Shown here piece after piece: positions 23,456 through 30,353 of a stretch of 64,000 nt of DNA. The position numbers were made by a program, and so were the translations under genes. The notes beneath the pieces are model-generated. The model made no database searches. It was not told the origin of the DNA and saw only the letters and a list, made by a program, of their open reading frames with translations. The stretch lies in the NCBI RefSeq assembly GCF_003628535.1, contig NZ_RBCI01000001.1, forward strand, positions 310,001-374,000, given 5' to 3'. Each line of letters opens with the position of its first letter. Within the stretch, counting starts at the first letter, position 1. This DNA comes from Flavisolibacter nicotianae (GTDB taxonomy: Bacteria > Bacteroidota > Bacteroidia > Chitinophagales > Chitinophagaceae).

Positions 23456-23935
23456 ATGAAAAAATATCAACTGCCGGCAAAAGCCGCCGTCCTGTTCGCC
23501 AACCTGTTTTTATTATCCTGCGGCGCAGAGAACCGACAGAACGAATTAAAACCAACAGCCAGGCCAATCGTAGGAACATGGAAACTTCTCCAGGGAACAC
23601 TGATTGAGAAAGGCGATACGACGGTTACCGATTACACCCAAAACACCTCCTTCATCAAAATCATCAACGACACGCATTTTGCCTTCCTGCAGCACGATTT
23701 AAAGAAAGGAAAGGACTCGGCCGTTTTTGTCGCAGGCGGAGGCAATTATTCGCTAAGCGATAGTTTATACACGGAGCATTTGCAGTATTGCAGTGCCAGG
23801 GAGTGGGAAGGAAATGACTTTGCCTTTACCATTTCGCTAAAGAATGACACTCTCATTCAGCGGGGCATCGAAAAGATCGAAAGCGCAGGCGTAAACAGGA
23901 TCAACATTGAAAAATATGTACGGATGAAAAACTGA
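23456..23935 (+). CDS. Lipocalin-like lipoprotein, hypothetical
   Basis: 159 residues. A basic start and hydrophobic run end in FLLSC (lipobox), so it is membrane-anchored. The mature start IVGTWKLLQGTLIEKGDTTVTDY, followed by FIKIINDTHFAFLQHD, resembles the lipocalin-like domains common in Bacteroidota lipoproteins. Such proteins may bind small ligands, but no ligand is known. A similar but unrelated lipocalin-like lipoprotein is at 29589-30047. Confidence 0.75.
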   Translation: MKKYQLPAKAAVLFANLFLLSCGAENRQNELKPTARPIVGTWKLLQGTLIEKGDTTVTDYTQNTSFIKIINDTHFAFLQHDLKKGKDSAVFVAGGGNYSLSDSLYTEHLQYCSAREWEGNDFAFTISLKNDTLIQRGIEKIESAGVNRINIEKYVRMKN

Positions 23936-23957
23936 TTTCCTGCCTAATCAATCCTGC

Positions 23958-25994
23958 TTATGAAGCCAGCACCGGTTTCTCCACCCATACGTCACTTTCC
24001 TTCAGCAGGCCAATAAGTTCGTCCACGGCCACTTCGCTGGGCACGTTCCGCTTCACGATCTCTTTGCCTTTGTAGAGCGTGATCTTGCCCACACCGCTGC
24101 CCACGTAGCCAAAATCCGCATCGGCCATTTCGCCGGGACCGTTCACAATACAGCCCATGATGGCAATCTTCACGCCTTTGAGGTGGTTGGTCACCGCACG
24201 GATTTTTGCCGTGGTTTCCTGGAGGTCAAAAAGGGTGCGTCCGCAGGAAGGGCAACTGATATATTCTGTTTTGGAAATCCGCGTTCTGGTAGCCTGCAGA
24301 ATGCTGAAGGCCGTGTTGTTGATGAACTGCTCCACCGTTCCTGACTCCTGGTAATTTCGGCCACTGACCTGCTTGTAGCTTGCCGCTTGTTGCTTGTAGC
24401 TCTCCGCCGTCATGCCAAAGCACACGCCATCGCCCATGCCGTCGAGCAAAAGGGCACCGGCTTCGGTGGCATAATGAATCAGGTGCTCATCGGCGGTTTG
24501 CCAGTAACTATCCACCGTAAGCACAACGGGGTTTTGGATGCCGCGATTCAGCAGCTCAACAAACATCCGCCGAACCGATTGCATGGCGTTTTTATTGGTG
24601 CTGCTCAGGCAAAAAACAACAGAGGGATCGTTGCCGATTTGGTTGAGATATTCCATTTCCGACAGGTAGGGAATATCGGCCGGGAAGCAATCCACCATCA
24701 CAAAATTCAGCGTCCCGCTTTTTTCGCCGGCTTCGGCATAAGCCCGCTGGTCATAAATGGGAAAATATTTTTCCTTGTCTTCGGTCTGCAGCCAGGCCGC
24801 AGGATAAACAATGACCTTTAAGGTTCCGGGAAGGGAAAAGTTCAGGACGTGATGACCCGTAAAAACATAATCGGCCGCCGTATCGCTGATGTTCCATTTA
24901 TCGCTGGCCTCGTCGTATTGATAGCCGATGCTTTCCAGGTCTTTCGTTGAAATGGTTTGCAGCTTGCTCAGGTCAGCAATCACCACCGGCACATGATGCC
25001 CGCCGATATTGCCGACTTCAACTGTTTCCCGACGTTTATACGCAAACGGATTATAAGGTAGTTGCTCAATTTTCGGAACTTCATTTTGCTCATTGGCCGT
25101 TACCGACTGCCGGTTGCTGTATCGCTTCACCAGGTCTTTGCACACCGGGATCTCCAGCTCGGGATCTTCTGTCAGTGAAACACGGATGGTATCGCCGATG
25201 CCGTCTTCCAGCAAAGTACCGATGCCCACCGCGCTTTTGATGCGGCCGTCCTCACCGTCGCCGGCTTCGGTCACGCCAAGGTGCAGCGGATAGATCTCGC
25301 CAAATTCTTCCTGCATGGTTTTTACCAGCAGGCGATAGGCCTGCACCATTACCTGCGGGTTGGAGCTTTTCATGCTCAGCACAATGTTGTGATAGCTTTC
25401 GCTGCGGGCAATGCGCAAAAATTCCATGGCACTTTCCACCATTCCCATTGGCGTATCTCCGTAGCGGCTCATGATCCGGTCGCTCAGCGAACCGTGGTTG
25501 GTACCGATGCGCATGGCCGTACCATACTCCTTGCAAATCTGCACCAGCGGCGTAAAGCGTTCGCGGATTCGGTCGATCTCCTCGGCATATTCCGCGTCGG
25601 TGTATTCCAGCGTTTCAAATTTTTTCTTGTCCACGTAGTTGCCGGGATTCACCCGGACCTTTTCCACGATGCGGGCCGCGATTTCAGCGGCATTCGGTGT
25701 GAAGTGAATATCCGCAACCAGCGGTGTATGGTAGCCCCGCCGGCGCAATTCGTTTTTGATATTGAGCAGGTTTTCCGCTTCTTTTTTCGAAGGCGCCGTG
25801 ATGCGTACCAGCTCCGCACCGGCTTCGATGCAGCGGATGGTTTGCTCCACTGTGCCGGGGGTATCCATCGTGTCTGTGGTGGTCATGGTTTGCACACGAA
25901 TGGGATGGTTATTGCCCAGGAGCAGGTCACCAATCCTTACCTCTTTGGTTAGTAAACGTTGATAGCCGGTTAGCGAAGAAGCGTAGTAAAGCAT
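23958..25994 (-). CDS. ispG: 4-hydroxy-3-methylbut-2-enyl diphosphate synthase IspG, long form
   Basis: 678 residues from MLYYASSLTGYQRLLTKEVRIG; the frame is open 21 codons further up, but that part lies in a repeat-like gap. The N-terminal TIM barrel (VQTMTTTDTMDT, LVADIHFTPNAA, KVRVNPGNY) is followed by a large inserted domain of about 270 residues, then the [4Fe-4S] domain with CPSCGRTLFDLQ and MGCIVNGPGEMADADFGYVG. This three-domain layout is that of plants, Chlamydia and Bacteroidota. IspG converts MEcPP to HMBPP in the MEP isoprenoid pathway; dxs of the same pathway is at 54.9 kb. Confidence 0.96.
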   Translation of the reverse strand: MLYYASSLTGYQRLLTKEVRIGDLLLGNNHPIRVQTMTTTDTMDTPGTVEQTIRCIEAGAELVRITAPSKKEAENLLNIKNELRRRGYHTPLVADIHFTPNAAEIAARIVEKVRVNPGNYVDKKKFETLEYTDAEYAEEIDRIRERFTPLVQICKEYGTAMRIGTNHGSLSDRIMSRYGDTPMGMVESAMEFLRIARSESYHNIVLSMKSSNPQVMVQAYRLLVKTMQEEFGEIYPLHLGVTEAGDGEDGRIKSAVGIGTLLEDGIGDTIRVSLTEDPELEIPVCKDLVKRYSNRQSVTANEQNEVPKIEQLPYNPFAYKRRETVEVGNIGGHHVPVVIADLSKLQTISTKDLESIGYQYDEASDKWNISDTAADYVFTGHHVLNFSLPGTLKVIVYPAAWLQTEDKEKYFPIYDQRAYAEAGEKSGTLNFVMVDCFPADIPYLSEMEYLNQIGNDPSVVFCLSSTNKNAMQSVRRMFVELLNRGIQNPVVLTVDSYWQTADEHLIHYATEAGALLLDGMGDGVCFGMTAESYKQQAASYKQVSGRNYQESGTVEQFINNTAFSILQATRTRISKTEYISCPSCGRTLFDLQETTAKIRAVTNHLKGVKIAIMGCIVNGPGEMADADFGYVGSGVGKITLYKGKEIVKRNVPSEVAVDELIGLLKESDVWVEKPVLAS

Positions 25995-26141
25995 GGATCT
26001 GCAAATGTGAAAATGAGAAAATGAGAAAACCTGCAAATGCCGGATTTCGGACAACAAAAATAGACCACAAATAAAGCAAAGGATGTTATTTCATTGCGAA
26101 TTAAAAGTCCCGCAAAGGTGGATGGCAGAACAAGAAGGCAC

Positions 26142-26189
26142 CCATTTGCACATTTTCAAATTATCACATTATTCAATTATCACATTACC
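26142..26189. repeat. Second copy of the CACATT/AAATTAT repeat
   Basis: CACATTTTCAAATTATCACATTATTC-like sequence in the 190-bp gap between batC and ispG. The 15 bases at 26149-26163 are identical to 8002-8016. Related short AAAATGAGAAAATGAG units (opposite strand sense) sit at 25998-26040. Confidence 0.5.
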
Positions 26190-26772
26190 AGTCCTTGCTT
26201 CCGCCCGTGCCTTTTCCTTTGGCTGAACTTTGCATGCGGCGCTGCAGGTCTTTTTCCTTTTGCTCCAGTTCCTTCAGCTTTTGGTCGGCCTGGTTTTGGT
26301 TCATACCGCCGCCACCGCCGCCCTTGTTTTGTTGGTTCTGCTGGTCCTGCTGCTGTTTTTTTTGCTCCTGCAGGGCTTTCTGCAGGTTTTCGCGGGCATC
26401 TTTGTCGGCTGGGTTGATTCGCAGGGCCGCCTTATAGGATTCGATACTGTTTTCCAGGTCTTTCTGCTTGGTGTAGCTGACCCCCGCATTGTAATAGGAA
26501 GAGGCACGCAGGCTCTTGTTTTCCGAGGTGGCCACCTCGGTATAAAGCTCGTTGGCTTCCTTGAACTTCTTCTGCTGCATCAAGGCATTGGCCAGGTTGT
26601 ACTTGGCTTCGGTGTTGCGGGGCGCGACGTTCAGCGCCTGGCGGTATTGTTCTTCGGCAAGGTCGAATTTCAACTGCAGGTAAAAATCATTGCCCTTGCT
26701 GATATAGCCTTTTTCGGCCTGCGAGGAGGCCTTCAGGGAGAGCACTAAAAAAATGACAACCAGCTTCTTCAT
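26185..26772 (-). CDS. batC: TPR protein, BatC-like
   Basis: 195 residues with an N-terminal signal-like segment, then tetratricopeptide repeats (GNDFYLQLKFDLAEEQYRQAL, NALMQQKKFKEANELYTEVA, DLENSIESYKAALRINPADK) and a low-complexity Gln/Lys-rich and Gly-rich tail (QEQKKQQQDQQNQQNKG). This is the layout of BatC in Bacteroides-aerotolerance (Bat) operons. Its ATG overlaps the stop of the von Willebrand factor A gene batB by 4 bp, so the pair is translationally coupled. BatC is thought to sit at the inner membrane or in the periplasm and to assist stress tolerance; its mechanism is unknown. Confidence 0.85.
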   Translation of the reverse strand: MKKLVVIFLVLSLKASSQAEKGYISKGNDFYLQLKFDLAEEQYRQALNVAPRNTEAKYNLANALMQQKKFKEANELYTEVATSENKSLRASSYYNAGVSYTKQKDLENSIESYKAALRINPADKDARENLQKALQEQKKQQQDQQNQQNKGGGGGGMNQNQADQKLKELEQKEKDLQRRMQSSAKGKGTGGSKDW

Positions 26773-27770
26773 TCCTTCACTTCTTTTCGGTCGGGTAAAA
26801 ATAATTCGGTGAGCAAAAACAGGAACACCGGCAACAGGAACCAGATGTAATACGATTCGTAGTTCAGGGCCGATGTGTCCAACAGGGCTTTTTTGTCGAC
26901 ATTTTTATACTGGTCCTGGATCGTGGCCAGGGCGGCCGGGATGTTTTCGAGGTGGATATAGGTGCCGTTGGTCGTTTGCGCCACCTGCTGCAACAGTTCT
27001 TCGTTCAGCTTCGATATTACCACCTGGCCGTTTTCGTCGGTTTTGGCCTGGTGCGTGGCCGAGTCGATGATGGTGGCACCTGAAGGCGAACCCAAACCGA
27101 CCGTGTTCACCATCACGCCCTTCTTGGCCAGTTCCTGCGTTGTGGGCAGGGCCTCCTCGTCGTGGGTTTCCCCATCGGTCACCAGGATGATCGTTTTAAA
27201 GCGCTGGCTGGCTTCTTCAAACGCCGCACTGCTCTGCAGAAGCGCATCGGCAATCGCCGTTCCCTGTTCCGGCACCATGTTGGGATTGGCCGTTGATACA
27301 AACAGCTTGGCCGCATCGTGATCGGTGCTCAGGGGCATCTGCGTATAAGCGTTGCCGGCAAAGACCACCAGGCCAATGCGGTCATTCGGCATTTTGTCAA
27401 TCAGGCTGGTAAGGAGTTTTTGCGCCTGGGCGAGCCGGCTGGGTGCTACGTCGGTAGCCAGCATGCTGTTGCTTACGTCCAGGGCAATCACCACGTCAAT
27501 GCCTTTTCGCACTTCGGCCGATTCGTCGTCGGGTTTGCGGGGGTTGGCAAGGGTTACACAGCCAATGGCAAAGGCCAGTGCAACGAGAGAAAATTTAAGG
27601 AGGGCCTTTTTGGGTGAGTGACTGCGGGTCAGTTCGGCCACCAGCCGCTCGTCGCCAATGCGCCTGGCAGCCCGCTTTCGCCAGGCGAGATAGAGAAAAT
27701 AGATGGCTACCAGCACCGGTACCAAGAGCAGTAACCAAAAAGCCTCGGGATATTGAAACTGGAAATTCAA
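26769..27770 (-). CDS. batB: VWA-domain membrane protein, BatB-like
   Basis: 333 residues if started at a TTG (27768-27770, NFQFQYPEAFWLLLLVPVL); a second TTG at 27797 would add nine residues but that codon forms part of a TATTCTTTG promoter-like box. No ATG is available. A membrane span near residues 10-30 and a second near 60-80 lead to a VWA domain with an intact MIDAS (DVSNSM, then TDGETHDEE), and a C-terminal span (YIWFLLPVFLFLLTELF). BatA/BatB proteins with TPR partners are linked to oxidative stress tolerance in Bacteroidota. BatA, BatD, BatE and the MoxR ATPase are not present next to the pair. Confidence 0.85.
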   Translation of the reverse strand: MNFQFQYPEAFWLLLLVPVLVAIYFLYLAWRKRAARRIGDERLVAELTRSHSPKKALLKFSLVALAFAIGCVTLANPRKPDDESAEVRKGIDVVIALDVSNSMLATDVAPSRLAQAQKLLTSLIDKMPNDRIGLVVFAGNAYTQMPLSTDHDAAKLFVSTANPNMVPEQGTAIADALLQSSAAFEEASQRFKTIILVTDGETHDEEALPTTQELAKKGVMVNTVGLGSPSGATIIDSATHQAKTDENGQVVISKLNEELLQQVAQTTNGTYIHLENIPAALATIQDQYKNVDKKALLDTSALNYESYYIWFLLPVFLFLLTELFLPDRKEVKE

Positions 27771-27820
27771 TTCAATTCGTTTCGGGTCAACAGGCAAAGA
27801 ATATGCTAAAGCTGTTTAAA

Positions 27821-27936
27821 GAGTTCACAAGTTTACGAGTTCGCAAGTTCACGAGTTATTTTCCCTGCACAAAGCCAAACTGTAAGACTGTTTACCTGTG
27901 ACAACTTACTTGTGAACTCGTGAACTTGCAAACTCC
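27821..27936. repeat. Inverted pair of AAGTTCACGAGTT-type repeats
   Basis: Left arm 27821-27857 is built from GAGTTCACAAGTT / GAGTTCGCAAGTTCAC units; the right arm at 27903-27936 carries the reverse complement (ACTTGTGAACTCGTGAACTTGCAAACTC). The arms can form a long imperfect hairpin between batB and the beta-lactamase gene. A related AGTTCACTAGTTCACAAGTT unit occurs at 49755-49775. Confidence 0.6.
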
Positions 27937-27937
27937 C

Positions 27938-28744
27938 CTACCGCTGTCCCTCAAAAAATCCCAACTGTTTTAAGATGCCCCGCAGTGCCGTCATGCGGCC
28001 ATTCAGTAAATCGGCCGTACTGTCTTTTGATTCCATGTTCAACACAAAAAAGTAAGGATGACGGTTTTCTTCAATCCAACCCACGACCCAGGCCAGCGGT
28101 GTGCCGTCTTCTTTCCGACCCAGGCCGGTTTTGTAGCTTAACCGGTAGGTTGGTTTGTCCTCAAACAACATCGCTTTTTTCACCACCTCCTGGTAGGGCG
28201 TAAAAAACGGGAGCTGGTTGAAATAAAGGCGCTTCACCAGGCCCATTTCTTCGTCGGGTGTAATTTTCAGCGTATTGTTCAGCCAAAAAGAATCGACAGG
28301 CCCTTTAATTTTCTTGGTGCCATAGGCAATGGAATCAACCCAGTGCTGCAGGGTATCGCGACCAATGCGGCGGGCTACTTCCTGGAAGTAGGGCACAGCC
28401 GACACACGAAAAGCCCGGTACATGCTCAGGTCCTGGTTCCACTCCGGGTTATCGCGGGTCACCCCGTCCCATTTGATGATCATGCTGTCGTTGGTGATCT
28501 TGCCGGTTTGCAGGCCCACCAGTGCGTTCACGATCTTGAAGGTGGACGCCGGCAAAAACGCACTGTCACGGTAGCGGGGCAGGTTGTAAATCGTAAATTG
28601 ACCGTTGCCGTTGTTGAACAAACCAAAACAGCCTTCTGCTTTTTGTTCGTCGAAATATTTCTTCAAAGAATTATCCGTGGTGACATTGTTGGACGTGCAG
28701 GCGGCAAAGGAAAACGCAACGATGAGGAAAAGAAAAAAACGCAT
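27938..28744 (-). CDS. Class D (OXA-type) beta-lactamase-like lipoprotein
   Basis: 268 residues from MRFFLFLIVAFSFAACTSN, with a lipobox cysteine at 16; a longer frame upstream lacks signal-peptide logic. Class D motifs: STFK (Ser67-Lys70) in LPASTFKIVNALVGLQTG, an SxV-like SAV at VSAVPYFQEVARRIG, YGT in place of the usual YGN, and KTG in YRLSYKTGLGRKEDGTPLAWVVGW. The pattern fits an active-site serine enzyme that hydrolyses beta-lactams, or a BlaR-like penicillin-binding relative. The YGT change and the membrane anchor are the notable features. No regulator or mobile element is next to it, so it looks intrinsic. Confidence 0.85.
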   Translation of the reverse strand: MRFFLFLIVAFSFAACTSNNVTTDNSLKKYFDEQKAEGCFGLFNNGNGQFTIYNLPRYRDSAFLPASTFKIVNALVGLQTGKITNDSMIIKWDGVTRDNPEWNQDLSMYRAFRVSAVPYFQEVARRIGRDTLQHWVDSIAYGTKKIKGPVDSFWLNNTLKITPDEEMGLVKRLYFNQLPFFTPYQEVVKKAMLFEDKPTYRLSYKTGLGRKEDGTPLAWVVGWIEENRHPYFFVLNMESKDSTADLLNGRMTALRGILKQLGFFEGQR

Positions 28745-28885
28745 GCTGGGTTGAAATTTGGCGCAAAGGTAAGCGAGGGCCCGCTTGCTTGCCGGCACGA
28801 ATTCTTCTTCCGGAACGAAGCAAAAAGGAGTGATGCTTTTTGCTGGCCGGACGTAAAAAGCCACCGTTGGTTGCCGCTACGGCAC

Positions 28886-29503
28886 TTAGTCAAAGAAGCA
28901 TTCGCATTCTCCCTGCATCAGTCTTGCATAAAGCAATTCGATTTGTGAACGCAGGATCCGGTCTTCCGAAAGCCCGGGCAGATCGTCGATGGCAAACCAG
29001 GCCGCATCCAATACGTCAAAACCTTTTTTCATCTCGAAGGAGAGGGCTTCGCACCAAAACACCATTTTGTACACATAAAAAGGCTGGGGCGGATGCGGAT
29101 GCTTGCGTTTGTCGAACACGGCCAGCAGGCGCCGCACGTCCACATCCAGCCCGGTTTCTTCCCTTACCTCTTTGACGATGACTTCCTGCGGGCTAAATCC
29201 CACGTCGGCCCAGCCACCGGGCAACGACCACCTGCGATCGGCCATCTCCTTGACCAGCAGTATTTTTTTGTCGGGAGAAAGGATGAGTGCCCGGATATCC
29301 ACTTTGGCCGTCGGGTACTCATTTACCAGCGGAAACTGTTGTTTCAGGTCCTGCACCGAATGATCGCTCAGCATCGACAGCAGGCGAAAGCTGATTTCGG
29401 ACAGTTCCTGGTAGCGCTCCCTGTCGTAGTCGTTTTGGGCATACAGCAACCCGGTTTCCGCCAGTGCTTTCAGGCGTTTGATTTCTTCGAGTGGTTGGTG
29501 CAT
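28886..29503 (-). CDS. Nudix hydrolase with N-terminal helical domain
   Basis: 205 residues. The Nudix box GGWADVGFSPQEVIVKEVREETGLDV matches GX5EX7REUXEEXGU. In front of it lies a helical domain (LKALAETGLLYAQNDYDRERYQ) typical of a family of nucleoside diphosphate hydrolases with this N-terminal extension. It should cleave a nucleoside diphosphate linked to another moiety, using Mg2+. A specific substrate cannot be given. It reads on the same strand as the beta-lactamase gene, 141 bp upstream of it. Confidence 0.88.
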   Translation of the reverse strand: MHQPLEEIKRLKALAETGLLYAQNDYDRERYQELSEISFRLLSMLSDHSVQDLKQQFPLVNEYPTAKVDIRALILSPDKKILLVKEMADRRWSLPGGWADVGFSPQEVIVKEVREETGLDVDVRRLLAVFDKRKHPHPPQPFYVYKMVFWCEALSFEMKKGFDVLDAAWFAIDDLPGLSEDRILRSQIELLYARLMQGECECFFD

Positions 29504-29588
29504 CAGTCACAAATTTATCAGCGGCCCTAGTAGTGCAAAAAATCCGGCACCTGCTCCCTACCCTTGCGTTTGCAGGCCTGGCCGGCGG

Positions 29589-30047
29589 TTATTTGCCGCT
29601 GTCTGTTTTCTCAAAAATTTGCCGGCTACCGCCATCGGTGGGAAAAAAGCCGGAGAGAAGCGTCAGTTTGTTGCCCTCTATCTCAAAAAAGATCTTGGTA
29701 GCCGATGGGTCGTTCGCAAGAACAAGACGGTTGGTGAACTGGCCTGCCGGCAAATCCAAACCGACTTCCGTTTGAGCTGTTGTATCACGCACCACCTCGT
29801 AGCTTCCGCTTTTCACCTGGTTGCCGTTCTGGTACTGTTCGTAAGCCGTTTCGGTAAACCGAAACCGGCTTCCGTTGCCGGGAGCATGTTGCATTGTCGG
29901 CATCATGCCGTTCTGCGATTCCCGCAGTTCCCAGGTCCCTGCCAGTGCGGCTTTTGCAAGTGGTTTTTCCGCGATTGTTTTTTTGCCGCAACCGATCAAC
30001 AGGAAGAGGATCGCACCAATGCAAAGGCATAAACTCTTTTTTTGCAT
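29589..30047 (-). CDS. Small lipoprotein, lipocalin-like
   Basis: 152 residues. The signal MQKKSLCLCIGAILFLLIGC ends in a clear lipobox. The mature region starts with LAGTWELRES and continues in beta-strand-rich sequence (RFRFTETAYEQYQNG, SGSYEVVRD, IFFEIEGNKLTLLSG), like the lipocalin-like proteins in Bacteroidota. No function is known, and it lies 85 bp upstream of the Nudix gene on the same strand. Confidence 0.7.
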   Translation of the reverse strand: MQKKSLCLCIGAILFLLIGCGKKTIAEKPLAKAALAGTWELRESQNGMMPTMQHAPGNGSRFRFTETAYEQYQNGNQVKSGSYEVVRDTTAQTEVGLDLPAGQFTNRLVLANDPSATKIFFEIEGNKLTLLSGFFPTDGGSRQIFEKTDSGK

Positions 30048-30290
30048 ACCGACGTTTTTGGCACGACAAGGTAAAGCATTGGTACCAAACGGCTATCAAG
30101 GCGGGGTGAGAGGTCAAACGGCAGACGCAAAACAGGAACGTCTTCCGCCTTGTTCTGGATAATTCTTTCTCCCATTTCACTTCTTACCTCTCACCAATGG
30201 TTTTCTCCTTCCTGTCGGCGATTGGGCTTGAAGTGTTGCGTTCTGGTGAAAGTAGACGCTTGTCTCCCTTTTAGAATCCGAAAGAAACAA
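30048..30290. other. Gap with a dispersed GTCAAACG/CAGACG repeat copy
   Basis: No coding frame. From about 30104 the sequence GGGGTGAGAGGTCAAACGGCAGACGCAAAACAGG (given here by its parts GGGGTGAGA, GTCAAACG, CAGACG, AAAACAGG) closely matches 49559-49591, and both are followed by a TTCTTTC and a GGTTTTCTCC/AGTTTTCTCC unit. It is a degenerate dispersed repeat. Confidence 0.5.
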
Positions 30291-30322
30291 CGACAAAAAG
30301 GAGTGCCGGCAAATTGCCGGCA
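30291..30322 (-). terminator. Intrinsic terminator of sprA
   Basis: On the minus strand GTGCCGGCAA pairs with TTGCCGGCAC with almost no loop, followed by TCCTTTTTGTCG. It lies 32 bp after the sprA stop. Confidence 0.75.
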
Positions 30323-30353
30323 CCTTAGAATTTATTCCTGTATGATGCATGTT

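Noticed and set aside
23088-23600. 170-codon minus-strand frame opposite toxin and lipoprotein genes
   Set aside because: It overlaps two better supported genes and has no coherent domain.
27938-28744. Recently acquired resistance gene
   Set aside because: No insertion sequence, integron or base-composition change surrounds it; it looks like a native chromosomal relative of class D enzymes.
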